A stretch of 64,000 nucleotides of DNA from Saccopteryx bilineata (taxonomy: Eukaryota; Chordata; Mammalia; Chiroptera; Emballonuridae). The stretch covers positions 16,989,632 to 17,053,631 of the forward strand of contig NC_089493.1 in NCBI RefSeq assembly GCF_036850765.1, given 5' to 3'. The notes under the pieces are model-generated. The model was not told where the DNA came from and did not search any database. It was given only the letters and a program-made list of their open reading frames with translations. Below are positions 11,704 through 23,770 of the stretch, piece by piece; position 1 is the first letter of the stretch, and each line of letters starts with the position of its first letter. The translations under genes were made by a program, and so were the position numbers.

Positions 11704-12175
11704 ATGGACGGACATTAGCATTTTAACTTGCCTCTGTTAATAGGTGACTTTAATATCATAGGGTTTGCTTATGAGCATATGTTCATTTTTTTATTTCATC
11801 ATTGTATGCTATCCATTATGTACTGCATTAATATTATAGATTTATGCCATACATTTTCTGATCCTTAACAGATAGCCATTTTATCCATTTTTCTTGGCTA
11901 AACCATACAAGTTGGGTTTGGTAAAGATATGTTGCCAATTTCAGGGATTAATAATGATGATCTAAGCCTACAGACTTTCCTCTTCTTCACCAGAAATCCA
12001 CTTTTATAGCTAGCAGTGGCCATATCAATTATTATTATTATTATTACTATTATTATTTTACCATTGAAACTAAGATAACATTTCTTGAAAAAACTTCTTG
12101 GAATTATTTTTTTCTTGTTAGAAAAAATAAGAAAGAGCCATTTTTATTAACAGCCCCACAAATATTTGTTTTGAA
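11704..12175. other. Unassigned stretch with an (ATT)n tract
   Basis: AT-rich and non-coding. An imperfect ATT trinucleotide repeat lies at 12028-12059. Confidence 0.45.
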
Positions 12176-12430
12176 TGCACTCATGACGTCTGGAGGTGGT
12201 ACAGCCATCTGGAAACCATATATCAATATTCCTATGGTCAAAAACACTACCAACTCCTGACAATGGAGCAGAAAAATGTCCTTGTTAAAGTTATTGAGCT
12301 GTACCAGCTTTGGGTTGCCAACCTCCAGCTGTCCTTTTAGTTAAGATAGTTAAATATTGCTATTGTTTTAAATCACTCTAGCTGTGGTTTTTTATTAGTT
12401 ACATCCAAATGTCTTCCTGTAATAATTTTA
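12176..12430 (+). mobile_element. Ancient LTR 3' fragment (MLT1-like)
   Basis: 'gttattgagctgtaccagct', 'tgggttgccaacctccagct' and 'ttgttttaaatcactctagc' line up in order with the 3' end of old mammalian MLT-type LTRs. The 5' part is not recognisable. Heavily diverged. Confidence 0.55.
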
Positions 12431-13092
12431 CTGTGAAACTTTATAAATGATATACTTAAATTCATTCCTCATACCTTTAAAGTTTAATTATTTTCATCAT
12501 TGGTTAAATTTCTTTAGAGTTGAAATACATATTATTGATACATTCTGTTTGTTTTCCTTAATATCATGGGTTGATTCTATATAGGTATATCTCTTGTAGT
12601 TTATTTCAACATATGGAATAAAGGATGGGTTACTTAATTTTTAACCTAAGACTTAAGGACTGTAAAACATACTTCTCTATTTTTGTATTCTTTTTTGATC
12701 ATAGTCGAAATCCATGTAGTCAATTTTTAGTTTTCTTTCCACTGGTCTTTTGTTACTGTTGTTAATAATATTTGATTAAAATGTTTGATGTATTTTAAAG
12801 GTCTACATGATAAGTTTATCATTAATATTTAAAATATGTTAATTATTGACTAAGTAGATCTTTCTGATTTAATTTTACTAACCATTTGTCAAGTTATATA
12901 AAATATCCCAAGAGGTCATAAATTATCAGTCACTCATTAAAAAATTAACCAGAATAGATTTCTTAATTATTTATTATTTCTGAACTTCTCTGACTGGAAT
13001 CGAGCAATTTTCTAAATAATTGTGTTTCCAGTTGAATCAATATCTAAGTCTTGGTAATTCCATTTCTGTTTTAGATAAATAGATGATTCACA
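12431..13092. other. AT-rich, possibly degraded antisense L1
   Basis: T-rich on the plus strand, with phrases such as 'ccactggtcttttgttactg' that look like reverse-complement L1. Too degraded to delimit. Confidence 0.3.
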
Positions 13093-13570
13093 GTACTGAA
13101 TAATGAGCCCTAAAAGGATGTCCATATATTAATCTGTGGAATCTGTATATGTTACCTTTATTAAATGTCAAAAAAACAATTACTTTGCATATGTGATTAT
13201 GTTAAGGAAGTTGAGATGGGGAGTTTATGCTGTATTTTCAGAGTGGGCCTTAAATGCAATCACATGTATCTTTATAAGAGGTCTGTAGAAGGAGACTTTG
13301 CTATACAGACAGAAGAAAAGGTAATGTGACAACAGAGGCAGATCAGAGTCATCTGGCCACAAGCCAGGCAGTGCCAGTCACCAGAAACTACAAAAGGCAA
13401 GAAACAGACTCTCCCTTGCAAGCCTTCCTGCTGCCACCAATTTTAGGCCCAGGGATACTGATTTCAGACATCTGGCTTTCAGAGTTGTAAAGGAATAAAT
13501 TTATCTTGCTTTAGGTCATCATATTGTTTTTGTAATGTATTATAGGAGCCACAGGAAACAAATATATACA
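13093..13570 (+). mobile_element. Ancient LTR, near full length (MaLR-like)
   Basis: Recognisable blocks run in order: 'gaataatgagccctaaaagg', 'atgtccatatattaatctg', 'gttaaggaagttgagatgg', 'ctttataagaggtctgtag', 'ggccacaagccaggcagtgc', 'ggcaagaaacagactctccc', and the end 'gagttgtaaaggaataaat'. It ends near 'aggaaacaaatatatac'. Same LTR type as 40-271. Confidence 0.65.
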
Positions 13571-16500
13571 CCTTTGTTATTGTTTTTATTATATCTATAT
13601 GACCAAAACTTATACACTACAGTTTCACTAGTTAAAATGTTTTTCAAGTTATTTTTGTTGCTTTTCCTGAAATTATTCTAGGTGGGGTTAATACACAGTT
13701 ATTATCCACAGGAGTACTATTTTCATTACTCATTTCCTATTAGTATATCTTTGGTACTTTATTTTTTTTAAATTTATAACTATTGCATGAATTCTCAATA
13801 CAATACCAAAAAATGACAGAGTTGTGTTCTAATTTATCTACATCTTGTTTTGAAAAAGAATAACATGTTTATTTATAGAATAGAATGATATTTTATTAAT
13901 GTATATTTTTGTTTTACACATCTTTAGAAATAGCATGCTCTTACAGTATTTCACAGTACAACAGAAATAAAATGGTTTCAAATGATGATTAAATTTATAG
14001 TATCATACTTGTGAAAGACATAGGTCTTACCAGACTATTAAGTTAATCATTTTATGATGCTTATCATCAAGAGCATAAATCTGTATATTGACCTCTTTTT
14101 TGTTTAAAGATTATTTTCCTTGAAAATTTACCCTCCACTCACCTAAAAAGACTGCTAAATTAGGTCTTTGGGTGTTTTTCATAGGATCTTGGAAATAGAA
14201 GTATCTGTTGATAAAAGTCATAGAGTTGTAGATTCTATGACAAATTTTGAAGTACTAAGAAGACAAATATCACCAAGTATTTTTATCTTTTTTAAAAATG
14301 GGCTTATAAAAATGATGTTGTGAGATTGTCTATAATAGATATTTTTAAGGATAGAAAACAGTATATTTAGACAGAATTGGAAAGACTATAGTATTGTCTA
14401 ACTTTTCCCCTGGTAAGAGGGAAAGAACTAGATGAGAGTTATTAAATGGGACAGACCCATTCTCTGCTCCAACACACAGGATCCAAGAGTGATAGCATTT
14501 TGATAGGGAAGAACATAGACATAGAGTCCAGATCATTAAAACTGACATCTTGGGAAGCATTGAAAATCCTTGCACAAGCTTGGCAAGGAAGCAGTGAAAC
14601 CACAGACCTTAAAGGGAATATATAGATGTTTGGACAATGAGATCTGTGAGCAGGAGAAACTAAAACCCAGAAGACAGTTCTCTAAATGTTGTTCACAAAT
14701 TGTATGCCTGGTCCTCTTTCACCAACTCCATAAAGAGAGGAAACCCCAAAACATGGCTGACATACATTTCATAGAGATCAGAGCTGAATTAGAGACAAAA
14801 GAAATATTTTACTGGATTGTGATGCAGAATTTTATACATACTAAAAATGTCTTTCTTTAATAAAAGTACTTAATCATTGAGAAATACTTTAATGTTTTGA
14901 CTAATTTTTAGCCTAACTTATAAATGGTATTTAGTGCTCCTTCTTCTGGGTTGTTTTGGCTGTTTTTTTACGAATTTATATGCATATAAACACACACATG
15001 TGTGGAAAAGTTCACAGACTGCAAAGTTTTGTTATTTGTAAATTTGTAATCATTCTATAGATAAACAATTAGCATTTGCTTAAAATTATTTTAGTGACTT
15101 TACAGTGTTTTATTGTGTTTCTTGATTTTTCTTGGACTTTATTTATTTATTGGGCCACAAAGTTGATTCTTTTCTCAGTTAAATCTAAACTGAATCTTAA
15201 ATGTAGCCTATGTTGACATTAGATTTCTTGGAACCTATAGATACAGAGTTTATTATCAGCGATAACACTTAGCATTTCTTCCAAGTAGGATTCTAAGTCA
15301 TTTTTACAAGTCCTGTGTTTGTACATTTGACCTTTTTATTCTAACTGTAATAACATTAGAAATTTTATTAAAATTCATCTTAATAGATTTCTCATCTTGT
15401 TTAAGTGATTCTATCAAATAGTCATTGTTAAATAATGTTGAATGAATGAATGAATAAATCAGTGTTTTTCATCTTACGGATACTGCTCTTTAAACCTGAT
15501 AAGCATACTCTCTTCAAATTTATTATTTCAACTGTTGCATAGAACAGGGCAGAGTGTTCTGAGAATGTCCTTATAACCTCCCTTTAATTTTGATATCAAT
15601 CCATTAATTAAAACTTCTTGGTTTCAGTTTTACGAACACAACTTACTTTATTATATCTATCCATACTTCTCCTTCCTAAATATACTGCTATTATGAATTA
15701 ACTGGTCAATGAATTGTTATAGTCCAGACTCACTCTTTCTATTGCATTTTCTTTATATATTGCATTTTCTTGATATATTAGCCTAATAAAGCAGGTAAAT
15801 TAGATGATAAAAAAATAAGATTTTAAAATTATAATTATATTTAATTGTAATTCAATTTGTTTTGCTTCTATTTTTTTCTGAAGGTATTTCAATGCTATAT
15901 TGCTTGATATATATATTCACTATTGCTAACATTTTTCTATATATTCTACATTCTTTAGAGTATATTATTTTAATTAATTTTCCTATTATACAGGTATTAT
16001 CTGATTCCACAGTTAGAAATGCATGTTTCTGTAATCCACACAAGCCTGGGAAATTCTAAATTATCCTCTTGTTTCTAGTTTATGTCTTCTATCTATAGAA
16101 AAAGTGATTTAGAATTTTTAATCTAGTCAGTGTTGCATATTTCCATAGGAGAGTTAAGGGCATTATATTTAACTTAACTTATGTATACATGTTTTAGATA
16201 TGTATATGTAATATATAGGTATTTTCAGTAAGCAAAATTATTTTATCTTTCAAACTATAGTTTTTGCAATATACTACAGACTATCATCTAATCTTTTTCT
16301 AATATTTTAACAAACATTTAAAAATATATTGTGATAATTATATTGTTTTATTTATTTATTCACTTATTTTGTGAGGTATTTTAATTCATATTATAAAGAT
16401 TAAGAAAACTGCTTAACATTAACTTTTAATCCTTCCATATCTTTTTCAATTATATTTTGTTTTAAAATATTTGGGAGAAAAATTTTATATGTTGTCACAT

Positions 16501-16832
16501 ATTTTAGCCTTATTTTTCTTAATATGTTTGCTTAATAAAATTGAATCCATGCTGACAATTAAAGCCAAGTGTGTTTCCATAACTTACATTCTTCTTTGAG
16601 CTTACATTGGCTCTTGCTTTGGGCTTTGCAATGGAGATTACTAGCTGACAGGTTTTATTGTCTCTAGATTTGAAATACATTCACTTTCATCTATAAAAAT
16701 GAAAAATCATTTTGGCTAAGTTATAAATCCAATGATCTTTATTTAGCTTTCTCCACATTTTTCTTTCACTATGGGCTTAAAATTGAGATTCAAAACTATT
16801 TATTTTAATAATTTATCACTCCTTTAATTCTG
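13571..16832. other. 3.3 kb of AT-rich sequence with no gene
   Basis: Dominated by short A and T runs, with stops in every frame. Some phrases resemble degraded antisense L1/HAL1, but I cannot place element boundaries. A short (GAAT)n run lies at 15438-15460. The open frame at 14570-14860 is not like any known protein. Confidence 0.4.
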
Positions 16833-16837
16833 GAAGC

Positions 16838-17504
16838 TGTTGGTCAAATAAGTTTGTAAATAATGATATATATGTTTGCTCGCTTATAGTTTGCATTGGA
16901 TGTGGGGGACAGGCTATAAGCAGCCAGGATTCTTATAGCCTAAGGCTTAGTTTTAAGACTAAGCTTTTCCCACCCTTTTTGATGTAGGGTGGTTCACTCT
17001 CATGAGGAATCCCATTATGCCTCAGATAAGTGACTTTGTATCAGAGACTTCCTTGTTTGTATATTGTATTAAGTGTTTTGAATCTACACTATAAAGTGGG
17101 GCAGACCGGGAGCTTGATCTCTCTCGGTTCCTGAGATTAGCATTAGAGGAGATAGCAGAGAAAGACCACGTGGAGGAGAGGAGAAGCAAACAAGATGGCG
17201 AAGTGCTGAAGGAGAAGCCAGTTTGTGCAGAGAGAAGGAGATGAGGAACAGAGGTGAATAAGGCTAGTGAGCTAGAAACCTTTGATTATAGGAAACTTGG
17301 ATAAATCAGTAGCTTTATGAGCACTGAATGAGTGGGTTTTGGAGCCCAGTGTGTGTTTTTACCCACCCTCTGGGTGCAAGCTAGGATTAAAGCTAATGGC
17401 CCACCAGTTTTTGGCTCTGTTGTTTCATTACCGTCTGTTCAAATCTAATGCAAACCTTCATGGGCCAGGCAGCTGTGATGGTGGCCGTGGCTACTGGCTT
17501 TACA
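16838..17504 (+). mobile_element. Solo LTR of an endogenous retrovirus, copy 1 (667 bp)
   Basis: Begins TGTTGGTCAAATAAG and ends GGCTTTACA, the TG...CA ends of a retroviral LTR. It is flanked by the exact 5-bp duplication 'gaagc' (16833-16837 and 17505-17509). It aligns along its length with copy 2 (19816-22972, minus the nested transposon), including 'cctcagataagtga' and 'cagagacttccttgtttgta'. No gag, pol or env follows, so this is a solo LTR left by recombination between the two LTRs of a provirus. A 5-bp duplication fits ERVL-like and some other classes. Confidence 0.9.
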
Positions 17505-17509
17505 GAAGC

Positions 17510-18543
17510 TTATGAAATAATATCTTTGTCTTTAAATTTTCAAAACTTTTACGTTCATGTCTAGATACCATCTTTTGTTTGTGCCTATCAACAATATTAA
17601 ATTCTAGGCTGAATTTATTTATTTTAATATAATAAATATACCCATAATGTTATTCTAAATATGACTAGAGATACTGTTTCTCTGGGTTCTAAAATCTGTG
17701 TTTTTGAAATTAATAATTATATAATTTTTATGTTTTTATCTATAGCACTTGCATATGTCTTTATCTGCATCAGTAGCTATATGTATAACTAAAGTACATT
17801 TAATCTATCAATCAATCATTCTAGCTAGTTCTCAGAAATGTATCACATTAAATAGTATTCTCAGGTTCGTGGTTAACCCCTCATTTTCAATAATGCATGT
17901 ATCTTACAAAAACACCCATGCTGCTTACTCTTTTCTTTCCATACACATCTGTAAGAATGAGGTAACTACTGTGGTAAACCAGCACGGTATTCTGAGGTTT
18001 GGTGAGATAATCAAGATCTCTGAGGGCCACAATGCAGTGCATGTAGAAAGACCTGATCTCCTTACAGGACATAAGAAACTGTTGCCATGTTTTGTATTTT
18101 ATGAAATGAAGATAGAAAGAAAAAATAATTCTCTATTAAAATAAAAATAATAGGTACTAGAAGTTTTATATTTATTGTGACAACATTTAAGATCATCTCA
18201 GCAATTGAAATTACTACTTGGTTGAGCTTATAATAACCTACTGCCATTTTATAAAGTCTTTTTTATTGGCCAACTTAGATCATTAAACTTTTGTTGGAAG
18301 TTCTATCTTCTGCATCCTTCAAGTTTTGATCATAGATACAAAATATATACCCCCACACACACAGAAATGTAATATTTCTTTTGATTAATTGGTTTTCAGA
18401 TAAGGATCACTTCAGAAACTCTTTCTTTAGTCCTTCCTTTATACTAGTCCTTGCTCCACGGATCAATCCAATACAGAGACTGTGTCAGTTGCTTATCTTT
18501 CTTCCACTAGTATAATCAGAAATTAAAGAAGTAAAACAGCTTC
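17510..18543. other. Unassigned AT-rich stretch
   Basis: A 131-codon frame at 17749-18144 shows no recognisable domain, and its composition matches the surrounding non-coding DNA. I do not call it a gene. Confidence 0.4.
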
Positions 18544-18551
18544 ATTTAAAG

Positions 18552-18902
18552 CAGGGTTAGTCAACTTTTTTTTCCTACCGTCCACTTTAGTATCTCTGTT
18601 AGTAGTAAAATTTTCTAACCACCCATCAGTTCCATAGTAATGGTGATTTATAAAGTGGGGAAGTAACTTTACTTTATAAAATTTATAAAGCAGAGTTACA
18701 GCAAGTTAAAGCATATAATAATAATTACTTACCAAGTACTTTATGTAGGATTTTCACTAAGGTTGGCAGAATAAATCTTTATCAAACAACTTACTATAGT
18801 TAAGTCTATCTTTTTATTTATTCTATGGTTGCTCCACTACAGCCCACCATGAAAGCTGGAATGCCCACTAGTGGGCAGTAGAGACCAGGTTGACTACCAC
18901 TG
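18552..18902 (-). mobile_element. hAT MITE, second family, reverse copy
   Basis: 351-bp non-coding element with ends CAGGGTTAGTCAAC and GTTGACTACCACTG, flanked by exact 8-bp 'atttaaag' (18544-18551 and 18903-18910). It is the reverse complement of the copy at 26306-26657 over its full length. The 14-bp palindrome gcccactagtgggc lies at 18863-18876, close to one end. Confidence 0.93.
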
Positions 18903-19139
18903 ATTTAAAGTAACCCAGGTGCACATACTTTTAATTGGACCTCTTCTCTTTGCTAGATCTATTTAACACCTTTTTAATTTCATAACTGTCCATGGCTTTG
19001 AATATGGTCAATATGATATCCCTACTTCTGGACTTCTCTCTGGAATTCCAGATTTATATATCCAACTACTCAACATCTTTGCATTGTCTCTTAACCACTC
19101 ATTGAACAAAAAGCTAGTTGGAGAAGTTAATCTTTTATA

Positions 19140-19262
19140 GTTCTCCTTTTAAAGATGAAGCAACAGATATTCTAGAAAGTCAATTGACATGCTCAAGGTC
19201 ACAGGTGATAGGAGTAGAAAGTTGTTAAAATTCAAAGCTCCTGTGTCCAATTCCATTTCTTT
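19140..19262 (-). mobile_element. MIR fragment
   Basis: 'gatgaagcaacagat' followed by 'catgctcaaggtcacaggtg' and 'gtgtccaattccatttc' follow the MIR core order (gaggaaactgag, gcccaaggtcacacag, ...). Diverged, as expected of MIR. Confidence 0.65.
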
Positions 19263-19371
19263 CCCAGAGCAAGATTCTGTCAGATCTCATATACAGAGTT
19301 CATTTTAAGTTTTTTTTTAAAGTCCACTATTTAATAAGAAACTAAGGAAACTTGTGTTAAAAAAAAAAACT

Positions 19372-19781
19372 GGGCCCTGGCCAGTTGGCTCAGTGGTAGA
19401 GCGTTGGCCTGGCGTGCAGAAGTCCCGGGTTCGATTCCCGGCCAGGGCACACAGGAGAAGCACCCATCTGCTTCTCCTCCCCTCCCCCTCTCCTTCCTCT
19501 CTGTCTCTCTCTTCCCCTCCCACAGCCAAGGCTCCATTGGAGCAAAGATAGCCCGGGCGCTGGGGATGGCTCCTTGGCCTCTGCCCCAGTCACTAGAGTG
19601 GCTCTGGTCGCAACAGAGTGACGCTCCGGAGGGGCAGAGCATCGCCCCCTGGTGGGCAGAGCTTCACCCCCTGGTGGGCGTGCTGGGTGGATCCCGGTTG
19701 GGCGCATGCGGGAGTCTGTCTGACTGTCTCTCCCCATTTCCAGCTTCAGAAAAATACAAAAAAAAACCCCCCAAAAAAACC
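19372..19781 (+). mobile_element. Type A SINE, well preserved
   Basis: 'gggccctggccagttggctc' head, box A TGGCTCAGTGG, and perfect box B GGTTCGATTCC near 19430. Two tandem 'ccccctggtgggc' units follow. The first gives TCGCCCCCTGGTGG at 19642-19655, the reverse complement of the CTCF core. GCGCATGCG lies at 19702-19710. The tail is 'aaaaaaaaaccccccaaaaaaa'-like, with a C interruption; no clear target duplication. Confidence 0.93.
19642..19655 (-). promoter_or_regulatory. CTCF-like motif inside type A SINE
   Basis: On the minus strand this reads CCACCAGGGGGCGA, matching the well-known CTCF core CCACCAGGGGGCGC at 13 of 14 positions. Sequence match only; occupancy is unknown. Confidence 0.4.
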
Positions 19782-19922
19782 TAGTAAGTTATTTCTTATT
19801 TCACTAATAGAGCACTGTGGGTCAAATAAGTTTGCAAATATGGTGTATATGTTTGCTCGCTTAAAGTTTGCATTGGGTGTGGGGGACAGGCTGTAAGCAA
19901 GCAGAGTCATTATAGCCAAAAG

Positions 19923-22403
19923 CAAAGGTCAGGAACCTATGGCTCGCAGGCCAGATGTGGCTCTTCTGATGGCTGCATCTGGCTTGCAGACAAAGCTTTA
20001 ATAAAAAAAGATAACATTAAAAGCATAAAACATTCTCATGTATTACAATCCATTCATTTCCTACCACTCATGTTCATGGTTGCGGGTGGCTGGAGCCAAT
20101 CACAGCTGTCCTCTGGGACAACACCAAATTTTCATTGGATAATGCATAACATATATGGGTCATTGTGAGGTCAGGAAGTAAACTTCCCTCCTTTTAATCA
20201 AGTAGTCAGCTAGCTAATTGCAGAAACCCTTTTGACAAAGGAGCTGGCTAAAAGAAAAAAGATGAGGAGTATTGTACTTTTCAACAGGAATGGACAAAGA
20301 AATTGGCCTTTGTGGAGAGAGCAGGTTCTGCAGTGTGTCTAATATGCAATGATAAAATTACATCAATGAAACAGTCAAATACAAAGCAGCACTTCCACAT
20401 ACACCATATGACATTTACATAGAAATGTCCAGCGGGGGACAGCAGGAAGAAAGCGTGTCAAGAGCTACTGTGCGGAGTGCAAGCTAGTCAGCAGCAACTC
20501 CGTGTTTGGACCCAACAAGGTGACTGAAATTCGGCTAGCTTTGCTGGTGCTTTAGCAATTGTGAGAAACGGAAAGCCATTCACAGATGAGGAGTATGCCA
20601 AAACATTCATGTTTGATGTTGCCAATGAACTTTTTGACGACTTTTCGAATAAAGACAAGATAATCAAATGAATAAAACACATGCCTCTGTCGGCAAGAAC
20701 TGTTCACAATTGTACCATCATGATGGTAAAACAAATTGAGGCAACACAAGTGAAGGACATAAATGCAGCTCCATTCTTTTCTCTTGCTTTGGATGAGTCA
20801 ACAGACATAAACCATTTATCCCAGTTCAGTGTGATCACAAGGTATCCTGTCAGTGACACATTATTTTAGAAAAGTCTTGCTGTTTTGCCTATGAAAGAGA
20901 TAATAGGAGGGGAGGATTTATTCTAGTCTTTCACTGAGTTTGCTAAAGAAAAAAACCTATCAATGGATAAACTTATTTCGGTGTGTACTAATGGTGCTCC
21001 ATGCATGGTAGGGAAGAACAGAGGATTCGTAGTGCTTCTTCATGAACATGAAAAGAGACCCATCCTAAGTTTTCACTGCATCCTATATCAGGAGGTACTT
21101 TGTGCTCCGATGTGTGGTGAGCAGCTTGGTGAGGTGATGTCACTGGTCATTCGGGTGGTCAACTTTATTGTTAACCGAGCTTTAAATGATCGCCAGTTTA
21201 AAACACTGCTGGATGAAGTTGGGAATAATTATCCTGGTCTGCTTCTGCACAGCAGTGTGCATTGGTTATCAAGAGGGAAGGTGCTCAGCCATTTCACGGC
21301 TTGTCTGAGCGAAATCTGGACTTTTCTTGAAATGAAAAACATCGAGCATCCTGAGTTAGGTAACACTGAGTGGCTCCTGAAGTTCTACTATCTCGTGGAC
21401 ATGACTGAACATCTGAACCAGCTCAATATGAAAACGCAAGGCATTGAAAAAACAGTCTTATACCTTCAACAAACAGTGTTTGCATTTGAAAATAAGCTGG
21501 AACTCTTCACCGCCGACATTGAAACAGGTCATTTACTACACTTTGAAAAACTGGGAGAGTTTAAAGATGCATGCACAGCAAGTGACCCTGCTTAACATCT
21601 TGATCTCCAGCAGCTAGTGGGCTTTATATCTAATCTCCTGCAGTCATTCAAAGTGTACTTTGGAGAATTTTGTGAGTGCACTCATCTTTTTAAGTTCATC
21701 ACCCATCCACACAAGTGTGCAGTGGACAGCACCGACCTGAGTTACATCCCCATTGTCTCCATCAGAGATTTTAAGCTATAAGCTGCTGACCTGAAGGCCT
21801 CAGACATGTGGGTGAATAAGTTCAAGTCACTGAATTAAGATTTCGAAAGACTTGCACGATAGCAAGCAGAGTTGGCGAGCAAACACAAGTGGGAAGAAAT
21901 GAAAAAACTTCAACCCGCGGACCAGCTGATTGTCAAAACTTGTAACGCGCTTCCCATCACATACCACACACTGCAGCGTGTAAGTATTGCTGTACTGACA
22001 ATGTTTGGCTCTACGCATGCATGTGAACAATCTTTCTCACATCTAAAGAACGTTAAGACCAACCTACGATCACATTTAACTGATGGAAGTCTGAACGACT
22101 GCATGAAGCTTAACCTCACCACGTATCTACCAGACTACAAAGCCATCAGCAAAACCATGCGGCACCAGAAGTCGCATTAATGGTAAGAAGTACTTTACCA
22201 TTGGTTAACATCAACATAACAATGTTAGCAACAGCATAACAACGTTATTAAATAGAATTCAGTGACTTATTGTGTTGGTCTTACATAAAATGTACACATT
22301 TACTTGTATTTAGTGTTAAACATGTTGTATGGCTCTCACGGAATTACATTTTAAAATATGTGGCATTCATGGCTCTCTCAGCCAAAAAGGTTCCCAACCC
22401 CTG
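19923..22403 (+). mobile_element. Charlie-like hAT transposon (2.48 kb), nested
   Basis: Ends read CAAAGGTCAGGAACC on the left and GGTTCCCAACCCCTG on the right, an inverted repeat with a few mismatches. Flanks are 'gccaaaag' (19915-19922) and 'acctaaag' (22404-22411), 6 of 8 identical. LTR copy 1 has the uninterrupted 'agcctaagg' at this place, which confirms the insertion point. It contains a transposase gene with stops. The copy is near full length, unlike the MITEs elsewhere in the window. Confidence 0.9.
20252..22180 (+). pseudogene. hAT transposase, single frame with nine stops
   Basis: A 640-codon frame encodes a hAT transposase with order BED zinc finger, catalytic core, hATC dimerisation domain. 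The N-terminus has Cys at 20336 and 20345 (CLIC) and His codons near 20390-20407. The first catalytic block reads LALDESTDI (about 20790). The second reads CTNGAPCMVG at 20984-21013, where Asn (codon 20990-20992) replaces the usual Asp. The C-terminus has MFGSTHACEQSFSHL (about 22000-22045) and ends HQKSH then TAA at 22178. Stops interrupt at 20420, 20525, 20669, 20867, 20924, 21593, 21779, 21836 and 21860, yet I find no net frameshift. It resembles the transposase-derived domain of GTF2IRD2 (Charlie8 type). The upstream start is unclear, since an in-frame TAA lies at 20249. Not functional. Confidence 0.9.
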
Positions 22404-22977
22404 ACCTAAAGCCTACTTTTAAGACTAAACCTTTCCAACCCTGTGGTGCTGCACTCTCATAAGGAATCCCATTATGCCTCAGATAAGTGAGTTTGTATCA
22501 GAGACTTCCTTGTTTGTATATTGGATTAAAGGTTTTGATTTCTACACTATACAATGGGGTGGACCAGGAGCTTGCTCTCTCTCAGTTCCTGAGATTAGCA
22601 TTAGAGAGGAGAGCAGATAAAGGCCATGTGGAGGCAAGGAGAAGCAGCCAAGATGGTGGAATGCTGAAAGAGAAGCCAGTTAGTGCAGAGTTTGTGCAGA
22701 GAGAAGGAGTTGGGGAACAAAGGAGAATGAGGCTGGTGAGGTAGACACCTTTGATTCTAGGAAACTTGGATAAGTCAGTCACTTTGTGAGCCTGAATGAG
22801 TGGGTTTTGGAGCTCAGTGTGTGTTTTTACTTACCCGCTGGGTGCAAGTTAGGATTATATATAATGGCCCACCAGTTCATGGCTTTGTTGTTTCATTATT
22901 GTCTGTCCGAATCTAATGCAAATCTGCACTGGCCAGGAGGCTGTGATGGTGGCTGTGCCTACTGGCTTTACAAGCAC

Positions 22978-23318
22978 TCTCAAACATTTAGTGCAAATAT
23001 TGCATTGAACAAGAAACTGTGCTATTCAACTCAATGACAGCTAACTATTACTCACTTCCAACTGACTGATAATGGTGATACATCTGTTCACCCCAGGAAA
23101 TCTCTCCTATGTATGCTTCCAAATCTTCTATATTATAAATAAATTGCTTTAAGGTTAAGTTTATTATAATTTTGCTATATTTTCCAAGCAGCATTCAAAC
23201 AGCTAAGCAGAAGAATTTATTCTACCACTTTTAAAGGTTCCCTCTCCTGCTATTAATTGTCTGTTTATTTGTAAGATTCAGAAGAGAACTCAGTTTCTTT
23301 AAGATTATTAGTGGAAGA
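22978..23318. other. Unassigned stretch
   Basis: Non-coding, no repeat I recognise. Confidence 0.4.
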
Positions 23319-23455
23319 CAATTTGACTTTGGGTGATGGGTATGCAACATAATCATATGTCAAAATAACATAGAGATGTTTTCTCTGAACATATGTACCC
23401 TGATTTATCAATGTCACCCATTAAAATTAACAATAATAAAAACAAACAAACAAAA
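23319..23455 (+). mobile_element. L1 3' terminal stub
   Basis: 'ctttgggtgatgggtatgca', then 'gtaccctgatttatcaatgt', 'caccca' and an A-rich tail are the extreme 3' end of L1. It is the complement of the start of the L1 at 45313, so the same family. Severely 5'-truncated. Confidence 0.8.
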
Positions 23456-23664
23456 AGGTTAATAGAAATAAAGAAAGGCATTTTATAATGATAAAAAAAG
23501 ACTATTAGTTATGGAAGTAACCAAATAAGATTTCATTTCTTGAACTGGTTCCAGAGTATCTGTGTTTATAGAATACCTTCCAATAGAATGCCAACTACAT
23601 TCATATAACCCCAACTACAGACTTGTAGATGGTATCCCTAAGGAGATTCATGGTGTGGTTGGTT

Positions 23665-23770
23665 CATGGACAAAAAATTAGGCTCAGTCACTTAGTTAAT
23701 AAGTAGTGGAGCCAAGAATTGAGCCCAAATCTCTCTCTCTTTTATTTTTTTAATTATACCATAGTGCCTT
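23665..23770 (-). mobile_element. MIR fragment
   Basis: 'ggctcagtcacttagttaat' and 'aagtagtggagccaagaatt' followed by 'gagccc' mirror the MIR block 'cacacagctagtaagtggcagagccgggattcgaaccc'. Confidence 0.65.

Larger units (their letters stand above)
19816..22972 (+). mobile_element. Solo LTR, copy 2, split by a nested hAT transposon
   Basis: Begins TGTGGGTCAAATAAG and ends GGCTTTACA, flanked by exact 5-bp 'agcac' (19811-19815 and 22973-22977). LTR sequence runs 19816-19914 and 22412-22972. The interruption is the hAT element at 19923-22403. The LTR parts match copy 1, for example 'cagagacttccttgtttgta'. Because the target duplication differs from that of copy 1, the two are separate insertions and not the two ends of one provirus. 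Confidence 0.9.

Noticed and set aside
17749..18144. 131-codon gene
   Set aside because: AT-rich composition equal to surroundings, no recognisable domain; chance frame.
16838..22972. One provirus with two LTRs around an interior
   Set aside because: The duplications differ (gaagc and agcac) and sit on both sides of each LTR, and the DNA between them holds a MITE and a SINE, not retroviral genes.
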